Assembly (NCBI RefSeq): GCF_900163545.1
Contig: NZ_FUHW01000009.1
Coordinates: 1 to 56,433 of the forward strand
From: Arthrobacter rhombi
GTDB lineage: Bacteria > Actinomycetota > Actinomycetes > Actinomycetales > Micrococcaceae
DNA length: 56,433 nt
Direction: 5' to 3'
In this document: positions 1 through 10,200 of the stretch, piece by piece
How the letters are laid out: every line of letters starts with the position of its first letter
How positions within the stretch are numbered: position 1 is the first letter of the stretch
The notes under the pieces: generated by a model
What the model saw: only the letters and a program-made list of their open reading frames with translations
Told to the model about the DNA's origin: nothing
The model's database searches: none
Program-made: the position numbers and the translations under genes

Positions 1-76
1 AACCGCCGACAGATATCAAGGATCCATCCCCGATATCCGCTACGGCTTCCGCCGCGGAACCGACACTTTTATCCAT
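1..76 (-). CDS. scoA: 3-oxoacid CoA-transferase subunit A (5' end only)
   Basis: Only the first 25 codons lie in the window; the gene runs off the left edge. The visible N-terminus starts MDKSVGSAAEAVADI and continues with a GDGSLISVGG segment. This matches the start of the A subunit of succinyl-CoA:3-oxoacid CoA-transferases (ScoA/AtoD type), where an SAAEAVADI-like helix precedes a glycine-rich loop. A GGGAGG ribosome site lies about 12 bases before the ATG. The enzyme would move CoA onto acetoacetate, the product of the dehydrogenase encoded just upstream on the same strand, so the pair looks like a ketone-body utilisation unit. The family call rests on a short stretch, and the exact substrate cannot be read. 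Confidence 0.6.
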   Translation of the reverse strand, partial: MDKSVGSAAEAVADIGDGSLISVGG

Positions 77-214
77 TGTCACTTCAAAGACCTCCCTTGC
101 CCCATGAAATATTGCTGCGGCCCCATCGCCGGGCGCTGTGACCGCCGTTACCTTCTAACCTAACGCCTCCGGGCAGGCCTGACCTCATTGGCCTTGCCGT
201 CAGAAACGCTCATA

Positions 215-964
215 TCAGCGCGCGCTCCAGCCTCCGTCGACTGTGTAGGAAGCCCCGGTGACCATCCCGGAGTCAGGTGAGGCCAACCATGCGGCCAAAG
301 ATCCGACTTCCTCGGGTTCGACCAGGCGCTTGACGGCGGATTCGGTGAGCATGATCGAGGAGACCACCTCGTCCTCACCGATGCCGTGAATCTTGGCCTG
401 ATCAGCGATTTGGGCTTCCACCAGAGGTGTCCGGACGTAGGCCGGTTCGATGCAGTTGCTCGTGACTCCGTGTTCGCCACCTTCGAGTGCCGTCACCTTG
501 GATAGTCCTTCCAGACCATGCTTCGCTGCAACATAGGCACTCTTATAGGCAGAGGCGCGCAACCCGTGGATGCTCGACAGATTGATGATGCGCCCGAACC
601 CACGTTCATACATGCCCGGAAGCACGGAACGAATGAGCAAGAAGGGGGCTTCGAGCATGAGCCGGTGAATCAGCCGCCAGTCCTCGGGAACGAATTCGTG
701 CACCGGGTTGATGCGTTGGATCCCTGCATTGTTCACCAGGATGTCAGCATCCAGACTGAGGTCCTCCAGCGCCGAAGTGTCCCCCAGATCAACCTGCCAA
801 ACCTTGCCTCCGATATCAGCGGCGACTTGTTCGGCGGCCTCACCATTAAGGTCCGCGACCGTGACCGTTGCGCCACGCTCCGCAAAGGCCCGTGCACACG
901 CGGCTCCAATGCCGCTGGCTCCCCCGGTGACGATTGCGTGGCGTCCCTGCAGGTATCCGCTCAT
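215..964 (-). CDS. bdhA: 3-hydroxybutyrate dehydrogenase (SDR family)
   Basis: This is a short-chain dehydrogenase of 249 residues, the usual length for the family. It has the N-terminal NAD-binding glycine motif (TGGASGIGAACA, residues 13-24), the NNAG structural motif, a catalytic Ser in the NLSSIHG segment, and the Tyr/Lys pair of the YVAAK active site. NLSSIHGLRAS and the C-terminal YTVDGGW are typical of D-3-hydroxybutyrate dehydrogenases, which oxidise 3-hydroxybutyrate to acetoacetate with NAD in the cytoplasm. The ATG has a GGGAG ribosome site seven bases upstream. It lies 138 bases from a CoA-transferase subunit transcribed in the same direction, which fits conversion of acetoacetate to acetoacetyl-CoA. 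A related SDR specificity is possible but less likely. Confidence 0.85.
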   Translation of the reverse strand: MSGYLQGRHAIVTGGASGIGAACARAFAERGATVTVADLNGEAAEQVAADIGGKVWQVDLGDTSALEDLSLDADILVNNAGIQRINPVHEFVPEDWRLIHRLMLEAPFLLIRSVLPGMYERGFGRIINLSSIHGLRASAYKSAYVAAKHGLEGLSKVTALEGGEHGVTSNCIEPAYVRTPLVEAQIADQAKIHGIGEDEVVSSIMLTESAVKRLVEPEEVGSLAAWLASPDSGMVTGASYTVDGGWSAR

Positions 965-1117
965 CTGTTTGCTCCCGTTCTCGCTGTTCCAGCTGTTCCA
1001 GCGATCAATGAAGGCGTACCGCCTAGCAGTACGCGTTCGATCGCTGCCTTCGGATCATTGCACGAGAGTAGGGCCGGTGTCAGGAGATATCAGCTCATCC
1101 AGGTGTCGCTGCGTGCG

Positions 1118-2236
1118 TTATTCAGCCGCTTCATGCCGGGCGTTGGCCCGCCAGCGAATACCTGCATCGATGAAGTCATCGATTTCCCCATCGAAGACGG
1201 CCCCGGTGTTGCCGACTTCGTGCTCGGTACGCAGATCCTTGACCATCTGGTACGGATTGAGCACGTACGAACGCATTTGATCGCCCCAAGAAGCCTTGAC
1301 GTCTCCGGCGAGCGCCTTCTTCGCCGCGTTTTCCTCCTGCTGACGTGCCAAGAGGAGCCGCGACTGCATCACCCGCAGGGCAGCGGCCCGGTTCTGGATC
1401 TGGGATTTCTCGTTTTGCATCGAAACCACGATCCCCGTGGGGATGTGGGTCATGCGTACGGCGGAGTCGGTGGTGTTCACCGACTGGCCGCCGGGGCCGG
1501 AGGAACGGAAAACATCGATTTTGAGCTCATTATCGGGGATGTCGACCGAGTCGGTCTTTTCGATGAGCGGGATGACTTCGACGGCCGCGAAGGAGGTTTG
1601 CCGTCGCCCCTGGTTGTCGAAGGGGCTGATCCGGACCAGTCGGTGGGTGCCGGCCTCGACGGACAGTGTCCCGAAGGCATAGGGGGCATTGACCTCGAAC
1701 GTCGCCGACTTCAGGCCAGCTTCCTCAGCGTAGGAAGTATCCATGACGGTCGTCGTATAGCCATGGCGTTCCGCCCAGCGGAGGTACATGCGCATGAGCA
1801 TGTCAGCGAAGTCGGCGGCATCCACACCACCGGCGCCAGCACGGATGGTGACCACCGCTGCCCGTTCGTCATACTCACCAGCGAGCAGGGTCACGACTTC
1901 GAGCTGGCTCAAGGCCTTGCGCAGGGATTTCAGTTCTTTGTCCGCCTCGGCCAGGGAATCCGCGTCGTCCTCCTCTCCGGCAAGTTCGACAAGAACCTCA
2001 AGATCATCGATGCGCCCCTCAAGACGCTCGAGCCGGTTCAAATCAGTCTGACGGTGGGAAAGCTTGGAGGTGATGACCTGCGCTGCGGCCGGGTCGTCCC
2101 AGAGGTCGGGTTCACCAGCCTGTTCGGATAGTTCGGCGATATCCGTTTTGATCTGGTCGACGTCGGTGACGGCTTCGATAGAGGCGAATGTATTGCGCAA
2201 GTCGCGGATTTCCGCGGGAAAGTCAGTAGAGGCCAT
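1118..2236 (-). CDS. prfB: Peptide chain release factor 2
   Basis: RF2 ends translation at UGA and UAA codons on the ribosome. The 372-residue product has the RF2 tripeptide anticodon SPF at residues 204-206 (within VRISPFDNQ) and the universal peptidyl-hydrolysis motif GGQ at 249-251, in [16 protein letters not shown]. Length and order (helical N-terminus, PCRF domain, GGQ domain) are normal. The reading frame is continuous: the in-frame UGA frameshift element found near codon 26 in many bacteria is absent, so the gene does not use frameshift autoregulation. A GGGAG sequence lies three bases before the ATG. A 150-base gap separates it from the dehydrogenase downstream; the ftsE/ftsX/smpB neighbours common in related genomes are not seen here. 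Confidence 0.97.
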   Translation of the reverse strand: MASTDFPAEIRDLRNTFASIEAVTDVDQIKTDIAELSEQAGEPDLWDDPAAAQVITSKLSHRQTDLNRLERLEGRIDDLEVLVELAGEEDDADSLAEADKELKSLRKALSQLEVVTLLAGEYDERAAVVTIRAGAGGVDAADFADMLMRMYLRWAERHGYTTTVMDTSYAEEAGLKSATFEVNAPYAFGTLSVEAGTHRLVRISPFDNQGRRQTSFAAVEVIPLIEKTDSVDIPDNELKIDVFRSSGPGGQSVNTTDSAVRMTHIPTGIVVSMQNEKSQIQNRAAALRVMQSRLLLARQQEENAAKKALAGDVKASWGDQMRSYVLNPYQMVKDLRTEHEVGNTGAVFDGEIDDFIDAGIRWRANARHEAAE

Positions 2237-2253
2237 GATCTCCCAAGACTACG

Positions 2254-2760
2254 TCATCTGGTGAGTCCGGTTCGGGCACTGGACTCCACGTTGATAGGAA
2301 TTCCCTCGGGTACGAACCAGCCGACGAGCGGCGGGCGCACCACTGCGCTCAGGCTGACAACCGCCGTGGTTCCGTCTCCGCTGGAGCTTGCCCGGACGAT
2401 GGAAAATCCGTCAAACCGCTCGGCTGCACGGACGTCGGCGACATAATTGGAGACAGCAGCAGCCACCCCCGCATCGCTCAGATGCAGCTTCAGCGTCCCG
2501 TCTTCCCCGGTTTCCTCCACGTCGAAGCTGTCTGCCGCGACCGTGACAGCACTATCGGCAACACTCAGGAGTTTGCGGGCCTGAGTATTGACCAAAGTCG
2601 CCGCTAAGGTCGCGCTGATGGCTAGGAGCACAATCAAGACATAACCGATGATCAAAATCATCGATTGGCCCTCTTCACCAGTCCTTACGCGGCCTGACAG
2701 CCGCTGCTCTCTCGAGCACCAGGCGTGCGCGTTCAAGAAACGTTGGCCTCCGGTCACCAT
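2254..2760 (-). CDS. TadG-like Flp pilus assembly protein
   Basis: This is the last gene of the Tad operon. The product has one N-terminal membrane segment (SMILIIGYVLIVLLAISATL) just after GEEGQ, the layout of type III pseudopilin-like TadE/TadG proteins, in which a short charged leader ends in Gly and is followed by a hydrophobic helix. The rest is a small extracytoplasmic domain of about 110 residues. The start is uncertain. The reading frame is open to 2859, which would overlap the upstream gene. The ATG at 2760 lies just after that gene's stop but lacks a good ribosome site, while a TTG at 2736 has GGAGG ten bases upstream and may be the true start. It resembles Rv3654c-type helicase/secretion-neighbourhood proteins; its exact pilus role is inferred from context. 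Confidence 0.7.
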   Translation of the reverse strand: MVTGGQRFLNAHAWCSREQRLSGRVRTGEEGQSMILIIGYVLIVLLAISATLAATLVNTQARKLLSVADSAVTVAADSFDVEETGEDGTLKLHLSDAGVAAAVSNYVADVRAAERFDGFSIVRASSSGDGTTAVVSLSAVVRPPLVGWFVPEGIPINVESSARTGLTR

Positions 2761-2767
2761 GGCAGCA

Positions 2768-3226
2768 TCATCCAAACTGATCGACGCGGACGGTTGCCGA
2801 CGAAGAGGTCCTACCAAAATCAGCATCAATACCCGGTGGCAGGAAAGGCAACCCCACACGAATAGAAACGTCTACTGACACCGTCGACCCCGGCTCAAGA
2901 CAGGAAGGTGCGCAGCGATACTCCATCGTCGCCGCATGGGTATCGACAGCAAGGTTTTCCAACGCCACATCAACGGCATTCCTCGCCCGGGCCGCCCCTT
3001 CCGCCTCGGTATCAGCAGTCGCGAACGTTCTTGCTGCATGGTCTGCAGCACCAACTGCGGCAAATGAAGCGGCCTGCAACTGCGACGCGCTGATGATGAG
3101 ATAGGTAACGGGCACCAAAAGGAGAACTCCGAGGAAAATAAATTCGACGATGGAGGACCCACTTTCCGAGGCATGCAGATCGGACCATGCCTGTCGACAT
3201 CTATTCGAGATGCGGCTAACGACCAT
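2768..3226 (-). CDS. TadE-like pseudopilin
   Basis: The 152-residue protein has a charged N-terminus, the ESGSSIVEF processing-like motif near residue 21, and a single hydrophobic helix (FLGVLLLVPVTYLIISAS). This is the TadE/TadF pattern, in which a prepilin peptidase cuts after Gly and a Glu sits at +5. Two cysteines (CAPSC, near residue 106) in the outer domain could form a disulfide. The reading frame overlaps the preceding TadE gene by eleven bases and is followed seven bases later by the TadG-like gene, so translation is probably coupled. It is expected to be a minor pseudopilin of the Flp pilus in the membrane. Confidence 0.78.
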   Translation of the reverse strand: MVVSRISNRCRQAWSDLHASESGSSIVEFIFLGVLLLVPVTYLIISASQLQAASFAAVGAADHAARTFATADTEAEGAARARNAVDVALENLAVDTHAATMEYRCAPSCLEPGSTVSVDVSIRVGLPFLPPGIDADFGRTSSSATVRVDQFG

Positions 3227-3659
3227 ATTGTGCCGCCTCGCCGCTCACGTTCAGGTGCCCGCCGACAGCAAAGTACCCCAGCAGCGGGAAGGGCGCACTG
3301 ACAGTTATTCTGAGGCCGGGCTGGCCGCCGATGGTGATGTCCTTGAACTCGACGTCCTGGCTCAGGCCCGCTCCCAGCGAACCAGCGATGAGTTCACGCG
3401 TCCGTTGAGCCCCCTCAGCTGGCGAACGATCAGCCAACGTGCCGAACCGCGCTCCCGACGCTGCAGCATCCATCAACGTATTGCGTACGTGCAAGACGAG
3501 CGCTAACTGGAGGACGGAAATGAACAGCATCGTCAACAGGGCAGAGACCATGACGAACTCTGCTACGGCTGATCCGCTCTCTGTTCCCCTCATAGAGACT
3601 CGCTTCCCGCAGGCTACGCTGGCGTGCTGCAGAAGTTTCATAGACGGTGTTCGGTCCAT
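3216..3659 (-). CDS. TadE-like pseudopilin
   Basis: This 147-residue member of the TadE family carries the motif ESGSAVAEF followed by a hydrophobic helix (VMVSALLTMLFISVLQLALVL). That is the class III prepilin-like leader with Gly before the cleavage point and Glu at +5. It lies seven bases after the pilin-like gene. An internal ATG at 3593 (MRGTESGSAV) preceded by GGGAAG is an alternative start that would leave a more typical short leader. The following gene begins inside its last codons. It is likely a minor pseudopilin needed for assembly of the Flp fibre. Confidence 0.75.
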   Translation of the reverse strand: MDRTPSMKLLQHASVACGKRVSMRGTESGSAVAEFVMVSALLTMLFISVLQLALVLHVRNTLMDAAASGARFGTLADRSPAEGAQRTRELIAGSLGAGLSQDVEFKDITIGGQPGLRITVSAPFPLLGYFAVGGHLNVSGEAAQYGR

Positions 3660-3666
3660 AGACCTA

Positions 3667-3903
3667 TTAGCTGAGACCTGAAACTCGATTGATCGCCTGG
3701 TTGAAAAGATCGCTCAGGCGCGGACCGGCGACAGCCAGAAGTGCGGCAACCAGTACAGCTGACATCAGGGTGATCATGACCCAACCCGGCACGTCACCGC
3801 GTTCGTCGTCGTGAACTCGCGCCCCGATTCCCTGAACCCGTGCCATGCAAAGCAATGTCAAAGTCAGTCCGATCGCGGCGGCTTGGCTCCATGCGTTCTT
3901 CAT
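3667..3903 (-). CDS. Flp-like major pilin candidate
   Basis: This 78-residue protein has an N-terminal hydrophobic stretch, a short charged segment (HDDERGDVPGW) and a second hydrophobic helix (VMITLMSAVLVAALLAVAG) ending in a short polar tail. Size, position after tadC and the helix following RGD fit a Flp/Fap-type pilin, with probable maturation near the Gly of ERGD. The N-terminal hydrophobic region is longer than in classical Flp pilins, so the leader may be atypical. GGGAAGG lies about nine bases before the ATG. It is the only pilin candidate in the operon. The assignment comes from size, topology and context rather than a clear sequence match. Confidence 0.62.
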   Translation of the reverse strand: MKNAWSQAAAIGLTLTLLCMARVQGIGARVHDDERGDVPGWVMITLMSAVLVAALLAVAGPRLSDLFNQAINRVSGLS

Positions 3904-3961
3904 TGTGTTGCGCCTTCCCTGTTGGTGTTTGAGTTCCGCGGATTCCCCCCGGCTCCGGCAT

Positions 3962-4903
3962 TCATAAATTCATATCGATCAGTGAGAGGCCCGGATAGAC
4001 CGCGAAGATAATGGTGAGGGGAAGAATGCCAAACACCACCGGGATCATCATGCTGATCTCCTTACGTCCGGCAGTCTCCATCAGCTCCCTTTTGGCTGCG
4101 TCCCGCACGTCTTGAGCCTGGGCCCGCAATACTTCTGCCAAAGGTGTCCCCCGCTCTGCAGCAACGGTGATGGCGTCGGAAAATCGAGTCATTGCGTTGA
4201 GGTCGAGCCGTCTGGCCAATCGTTGGAAAGCTGTCGTCATGGGGGTTCCGGACCGGATATCCGCCAAAAGCGCTTTGAATTCGTCCGGCAAATCGCCTTC
4301 GGAAGTGCCGCAAATACGTTCGATGGCACCCACTGTGCTCTCCCCCGCCCCCACGGCCAAGGCGATGAGTTCGGCGATACTCGGAAATTGGCCCAGGATC
4401 CTCCGGCTACGTCTGGCCCCCGACTCAGTGAGACGCCATTCGCTAAAGCCAAACCCGGCTACTGCTGCGGCAGACAAAACGGCGAAAGCAAAGAACCCGT
4501 TGAAGGTCCCTCTGGCCGCCGACGCGACGACGAAGAGGCTTCCTAACAGAAGTCCGGCACCTGCATAGGTCAATTGAGATATACGGAACTCAGTAACACT
4601 CGCCTCCAAGCCAGCCCGTTGGAGCCGTCGTTGTAACCCTCCGCCAGCTGGATTGAATCGGTTCAACATACTGACGAGATCCTTCAGCACGGGCCACAGG
4701 ATTTTAACGAGCGGGCCGAGCGGCGTTTCTGACGTGACCTGGCCGGGGCGGGCACCCGAAAGCTGCGAAGCCTGACGCAGTTGCCCGGAAATCCTGTCGG
4801 AAAACTTCACGCGACGCATGGCGGGGAGTCGAACAAAACACAACCAGAGTCCTGCTCCCAACAGCAGTCCCAAGGCGAGCCCCCAGGCCATGGATCCCGT
4901 CAT
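3962..4903 (-). CDS. tadC: TadC, type II secretion F-family membrane platform protein
   Basis: The 313-residue membrane protein has an N-terminal hydrophobic segment, a central membrane region (about residues 105-155) and a C-terminal pair of hydrophobic helices ending IIFAVYPGLSLI. The cytoplasmic helical domain between them (IAELIALAVGAGESTVGAIERI and following) is the T2SF fold. TadC pairs with TadB to form the inner-membrane platform driven by the TadA ATPase during Flp pilus assembly. Its ATG overlaps the TGA of tadB by four bases, so the two are translationally coupled and probably made in equal amounts. Confidence 0.88.
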   Translation of the reverse strand: MTGSMAWGLALGLLLGAGLWLCFVRLPAMRRVKFSDRISGQLRQASQLSGARPGQVTSETPLGPLVKILWPVLKDLVSMLNRFNPAGGGLQRRLQRAGLEASVTEFRISQLTYAGAGLLLGSLFVVASAARGTFNGFFAFAVLSAAAVAGFGFSEWRLTESGARRSRRILGQFPSIAELIALAVGAGESTVGAIERICGTSEGDLPDEFKALLADIRSGTPMTTAFQRLARRLDLNAMTRFSDAITVAAERGTPLAEVLRAQAQDVRDAAKRELMETAGRKEISMMIPVVFGILPLTIIFAVYPGLSLIDMNL

Positions 4904-5751
4904 TTGAGGATCCTTTCCTCAGAGGGCAACGATCCAATACCCAGCATGATCCGGTAGCACAAAAAGGATATGAACAGTCCTGCCAGAAGCACGATGGCGC
5001 CCCCGACCGTTGAATATGCCTTAACTGCCTGGGGTTGAGTCGACATAAGCAGCAGGATCACCCAGGGCGCTGCGACAGCCAAACGTGCCGCATTCACCGT
5101 CCACGATTGTCGGGCTTCGAGTTCGCCGCGGGTCCGGGCACTATCCCTCAGGAAGCCGCCCAAGGTCCCTAACATCTCGCCCAGATCTGATCCACCGACT
5201 TCGCGGGTGATCATCAAGGCAGCAACAATCTTGTCAGCTACGGGATCTGCCAGCCGATACCGAAGTCGCTCCATGGCGTCATCGAAACGGGACGTCGCCC
5301 GGTAATCGACCCCGAATTCCACGAATGCCGAGCGGAGTTGTTCGGGACCTTGCGCGCCCAATTGGATCAGTGCCTCAGGCAGCGAGAGTCCAGCCCGGAT
5401 GGCCGATCGAAGATGGTCGACGACATCTGGCCATTGCTCCCGGAGCACTGTTGCTCGCTTAGCTGCACGCCAACGGACAGCCAACAGCGGTACGACGGCA
5501 CCAAACATCCCGAAAATGAGCGCAATCAGCGGTGACACAGTGGCGATAAAAACTATGACGGCGGTCAAAAAGAAACAAGCCACCATGGAGGAAATGAATC
5601 CCCCGACGCTGACTTTATCGAATCCAGCTCGCAACAGAAGCACCTGGATCCGATATTTTTTCGCCTTCTTCGGTTTCGCTGATTCGCTCCAGCACGCTTG
5701 CCAAATCAGTAGGAATCCCAACCCCAGGATCAGCCCCCAGACCAGGCTCAT
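4900..5751 (-). CDS. tadB: TadB, type II secretion F-family membrane platform protein
   Basis: This 283-residue T2SF-domain protein begins with a membrane helix (VWGLILGLGFLLIWQAC) and has paired helices near residues 55-95. It has a helical cytoplasmic domain around residues 110-215 with the LRSAIRAGLSLPEALIQLG and EVGGSDLGEMLGTLG segments typical of TadB, then C-terminal membrane helices. It acts with TadC as the membrane platform of the pilus machine. The start overlaps the tadA stop by four bases (ATGA), continuing the chain of coupled genes tadA-tadB-tadC. Confidence 0.88.
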   Translation of the reverse strand: MSLVWGLILGLGFLLIWQACWSESAKPKKAKKYRIQVLLLRAGFDKVSVGGFISSMVACFFLTAVIVFIATVSPLIALIFGMFGAVVPLLAVRWRAAKRATVLREQWPDVVDHLRSAIRAGLSLPEALIQLGAQGPEQLRSAFVEFGVDYRATSRFDDAMERLRYRLADPVADKIVAALMITREVGGSDLGEMLGTLGGFLRDSARTRGELEARQSWTVNAARLAVAAPWVILLLMSTQPQAVKAYSTVGGAIVLLAGLFISFLCYRIMLGIGSLPSEERILK

Positions 5752-6974
5752 GATCCGACCCCTAAGAGCGACGTGGGGTCGATGCCAGCGTTGTCGAATT
5801 TTTCATGAGACAGATCCGCCGAGGGAGCCATCTGTAATTCGCCACCGATTCTTTTGAAGGTCGTAGAAGACTCGATGATGCCGTTTTCGACTCTGCGGCC
5901 GAGTTTGATGATCTCGGAAACTCTGCGGTGTCCTGCCATGCTTCGCTCGCAGTGGACCACCAGGTCGATGCAGGAGGCAACGGTTGGGAGCACGAAATTT
6001 GAGTTGATATTTTCGCCAGCCAACAACGGAAGGGTACAGATTTTCGTGACGGCATCGCGGGCTGAGTTTGCGTGGACACTCGCCATTCCAGGAAGTCCGG
6101 CATTCATCGCGATCAGCATGTCCAATGCTTCCGCTTCACGGACTTCACCGACGATGATCCTGTCGGGACGCATACGTAAGGCTTCCTTGACGATGCGGCG
6201 CAGATCGATTTGGCCGTGACCTTCCAGATTCGACTGACGGCACTGCATAGCTACGACATCACGGAGCGGGATCTTGAGCTCAAAGATTTCCTCGACGGTG
6301 ATGACTCGCTCGCGAGATCCAATCCCGGATGACAAGCAGTTCAGCAGAGTTGTTTTGCCCGCTTGGGTCGCTCCGGAAACTAGGACATTGAGTCCGGCCC
6401 CTACGGCCGCGTGCAAATAGTCAGCGGCCTGCCGGCTCAGGGACCCCAGCTCAACCAGATGGTCCAGACGAGAGGCCCTAGCAATGAACTTCCTGATGTT
6501 CACGGACCAGTATTTTCTGGTGATATCCGGGATGACCACATGCAGCCGAGAACCGTCCGGGAGAGCCGCATCAACAAAAGGCGTGGACAGATCCAAGCGA
6601 CGCCCGGAAGTCTTCAGCATGCGCTCCACCAGGATTCGGACCTGTTCGTCGTCCAATCGAATAGACGTCAACTCCGAACTGCCGCCACGCGCCGCAAAGA
6701 CTTCCGAAGGGGAGTTGATCCAAATCTCCTCAACCTCCGGGTCATCCAACAACGGCTGCAACGGTCCGAAGCCGGCGATGGCATCAAAGACCGACCGGCC
6801 TGTTTCCTCAAGACCTCCGAGACGGGGTAGCCCCTCCAACAACGAGCGCTCATCATAATCACGCACTGCTGCGCCGACTATGCGCCGGATCTCAGCGACG
6901 TTCTCGGAAGGGTCTAGGCCGCGGCGTCGAACATGCTCGCGTACCTCGTCTTCGATGAAGCGTTGTCCATCCAT
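5748..6974 (-). CDS. tadA: TadA/CpaF, secretion ATPase of the Flp pilus
   Basis: This hexameric ATPase family member powers Flp pilus assembly from the cytoplasmic face. It has the Walker A segment [12 protein letters not shown] (about residue 200 from the chosen start), an Asp box with acidic EEIFEL, a Walker B/Asp region ([13 protein letters not shown]) and the His box ([12 protein letters not shown]). The reading frame is open back to 7121, but GGGAG six bases before the ATG at 6974 and the usual CpaF length of about 400 residues favour this start. It is the first gene of the operon and diverges from the FHA/FtsK gene. No TadZ/CpaE-type ATPase precedes it, although one is usual in actinobacterial tad loci. 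Confidence 0.93.
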   Translation of the reverse strand: MDGQRFIEDEVREHVRRRGLDPSENVAEIRRIVGAAVRDYDERSLLEGLPRLGGLEETGRSVFDAIAGFGPLQPLLDDPEVEEIWINSPSEVFAARGGSSELTSIRLDDEQVRILVERMLKTSGRRLDLSTPFVDAALPDGSRLHVVIPDITRKYWSVNIRKFIARASRLDHLVELGSLSRQAADYLHAAVGAGLNVLVSGATQAGKTTLLNCLSSGIGSRERVITVEEIFELKIPLRDVVAMQCRQSNLEGHGQIDLRRIVKEALRMRPDRIIVGEVREAEALDMLIAMNAGLPGMASVHANSARDAVTKICTLPLLAGENINSNFVLPTVASCIDLVVHCERSMAGHRRVSEIIKLGRRVENGIIESSTTFKRIGGELQMAPSADLSHEKFDNAGIDPTSLLGVGS

Positions 6975-7206
6975 TTGCATCTCCCGTGCAAAGTTCTGGG
7001 CACAGGAGTCGATACCCGTGGTGTCCGCAACTGGGACAGCTCTTGTGACATTACCCACACGTCTTAACCCAAACAAGAGTTGTAGGTCCCTGTGTGGATA
7101 GTCCGTGTCCACGTTGTCCACAACATTCGGCTAGTACCTACTTCATCGGAGAATCAGGGTTAGCGTGACCTTGAGCCGGGGATCATTGAGCGGAAGAGGC
7201 CTCTAG
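6975..7206. promoter_or_regulatory. Divergent control region between the tad operon and the FHA/FtsK gene
   Basis: This gap of about 230 bases separates two divergent transcription units and must hold both promoters. It includes TGTGGACAACGTGGACA-type runs around 7090-7120 on the minus strand and the GGAAGAGG ribosome site (about 7191-7198) before the ATG at 7207. I could not assign -35/-10 boxes or an operator with confidence. Part of it would be coding if tadA started at 7121. Confidence 0.45.
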
Positions 7207-10200
7207 ATGACACTTCACGTCACCGTTGTACAAAGGCCACGGGGCTCATTCGACGCCGCCCCAACGACCTCTTTGGAGGTCACCGGTCCCGAGGGCCTCT
7301 CGGGAGCTGCGCTTGGAGACGCGCTGGCCGAGTTGGGCTACACAGAGCTCTGGGCGGCTGGTGGAACACGACTGCAGCAGTTGGATCACCTACCTCCGAC
7401 AGGTACGTTGACCCTCACACCGTTCAGGCGCCCACGTAAGCCCCCAGCATCAACTTCCGAAATCTGGCTTGTCGCCATCAAAGGGCCAGATTGCGGCCCG
7501 TACCTACTTCTCACCCGCGGAAGGTATTCCATTGGCCGCGGCGACTGTGACCTATCTACTTCGGATCCTGCGCTTTCCCGTCATCATGCTGACATCATCG
7601 TTGACAAGACGTCCATCGCACTCCTGGAGATCCCCGGACCAGCCGTAACCGACCGTTCTGCTCCACACCCGAAAAAGCGCTTGCTTGGTGCCGACGACGA
7701 GTTCTCCTTGGGCGACACGACCTTCCGCGTTTTATCCACCCAAGCCGGCTGCATGGAACTGTCCACGCACGATCGCCGAGTCCTCTGGCCGCCTCCTCCA
7801 ACGCGCATATCCCGGCCCGCTTCCGGCAGTCGACCATGGCTGATGATCGCTACAGCTGGTCTTCCCCTGCTTATCGGCCTTGCCTTGGCACTGACCCTGG
7901 GGTCGTGGTTCTTCCTAGCTTTCAGCGCTTTCGGTCTCGTGACCGGTGGCGTCCCCGCCAGTATCGAGTTGATTGCCCGTCGACGATTACGCCGACGCAT
8001 CCGCAGTATCGCGACCCAGCGGATCCACACCTTGGAACACACGGTCCCTCCCGTCGGGCTCCAAATTCTTCAGGCCATGGTGGAAACCAGAGCGGCCAAG
8101 CCACCACGGCGTACATCGGGGGTTTCCCACCCCTTGAGGCTCGGTTCAGGAAAAGTGGCCCCTCCGGTCGTTCTCGAGCCTCCGTCCGAACGGGGACCAC
8201 AGGTGCAATCAGTTGACGGTCCCGTCATCATCACGGTTTCACCAGGTGAACTAGGAATCCTGTCCGGCTCGGAGCCGAGTCTCGGTCCGATCCTGCGATC
8301 GTCGGTCATCCAGCTCTCCTACGCTTGCTCCCTCACCGGTTCCACTTTATTGATCGTCGGCAGAGGCGACTGTCTCCCTACCGAGGTTCGTTTCCTGCCT
8401 TGCGTCCGTGCCTGCAATGACGTCGATGAAGCAATACCGCTCTTGCCCACCCTGGGCGCATCCTCCGTCGTGCTGGTCATGTTTGGGGTTTCCTGCACCG
8501 AACGCCTCGTTACAGCGATTCGCAATATCGACAGCAGCTGGCCTCCGCCAGCCTTGATTATCGCCGTCCCCACATCCGATGCGAGAGCCGACTGGAATCT
8601 TGACGTCACCAAGTCCACATTGAGCCGTGCGGAGGACGAAGTCCTCATGGCGGTGGATGGCATCTCCTCCCCAACGCTTGCCGCAGCATGCACGGCAGGA
8701 CTACATGAGCTGGAGTTTCCTAGGGCTCGAAGTACCAGCCTCGATCGTGCTTTCCAGGCGCCACGACGCAACCTCGCGGACCTCGGCCCGGTCTGGCAGG
8801 GCTCCTCCGCCGACTCCCTTCAGACTCAATTTGGCAACTGGGAGGGGATCCCGGTGTCTTTGGACTTCGTCGGCGACGGCCCACATGTCCTCATCACGGG
8901 GACCACCGGTTCGGGAAAGTCCGAACTCCTCAAAGCGATAACCATGGATCTGGTCTGCCGCTACGGTCCTGATCAGTTATCGCTGCTCCTATTGGATTTC
9001 AAGGGTGGATCAGCACTGGGCCCGTACGCGGAAACACCGCACTGTCAAAATCTGGTGACTGATCTCAACGCCGAATCCAGCGAGAGGGTCCTCGGTAGCC
9101 TGCGAGTTGAACTACAGCGACGGGAATCGCTGTTCAGGGAGGCCAATGCCGAAGACTACGCAGGTTATCGAAGCCGTGCCGCCTCTGCAGCTCAACCTCT
9201 TCCTCGCCTCGTGGTCATGGTCGACGAGCTTCGTGTCCTGAGCGACGAACTGGAAGACGCAGTTCCGGAGCTCATACGTATCGCAACGGTCGGACGGTCC
9301 CTTGGAGTGCATCTGCTGCTTGCCACGCAACGCCCGCAAGGAGTCGTCACACCGTCCATGCGCGCCAACATCAACACCATCATCGCCCTACGCCTGCTCA
9401 GTCCACTCGAATCGAATGAGCTTCTCGGCACCTCGGCAGCCGCCGAGCTCTCGGCATCCAGCCCTGGGCTCGGTTTCATGCGTCGAGCGGGCGATCCACC
9501 CGTGCCATTCCGCGCCCTTCCTCTTGAACAGGACACGCCGACCTGGACGGTGCAGGAAATCGGCCCAAGTTTCCAGGACTGCCGCCTGGTAGCAACGATC
9601 CATGGCACGCCGCCGGCGGATTCCTCGCCTGGCGCAGTTCTGCGTCGAAAGACCGCAGACGTTCCAGATCCACCATTCCCAGTGACATCGTTCGCTGCAC
9701 CGCTACCGAGCGAGGTTCACTCCATCCCTCGTCGTTTCCGCATCCACCAGCCCAAGGGATCCATCGCGTTGGGTCTGATTGACGATATCCAGCGTCAACG
9801 TCTGACGCCGCTCTGGTGGACTCCAGAACTTCAAAGACGTGTGGCGGTCATCGCTGGTCCAGCAAGTTCGGCAGCGGCTACGCTCCTCGGGGTGTTTGAC
9901 AGCCTCATTCAGGCGGAACAGGAACGTCACATCTATGTCCTGGACGGGGCAGGGCATTTCGGTGCGGCTGCTGGGAGTCCCCGAGTAGCGGGCTTCGTCT
10001 CCTGTGGAGAACCCGAGCGGGTCCACGAACTCCTCGACGTCTTCGAAGCAGCACCGGATGCGGTCGAGGAACAGACAGCAACCCGAATCCTGCTCGTCAG
10101 TGGCTTGGCGGTTTGGTCCGCTGAGCTGGGGGCTTCCGAGTTCGCCGCCCTCGATGACCGGCTAGCCGCACTGGCCCGAAGGACAGAACGAGAAAACACG

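Noticed and set aside
518..2131. 537-residue plus-strand frame over prfB and the dehydrogenase
   Set aside because: It lies antisense to two genes with clear family motifs and has no domain of its own. Long antisense frames are expected at this base composition.
1118..2236. Programmed frameshift in prfB
   Set aside because: The frame is open from the ATG to the stop with no internal TGA near codon 26.
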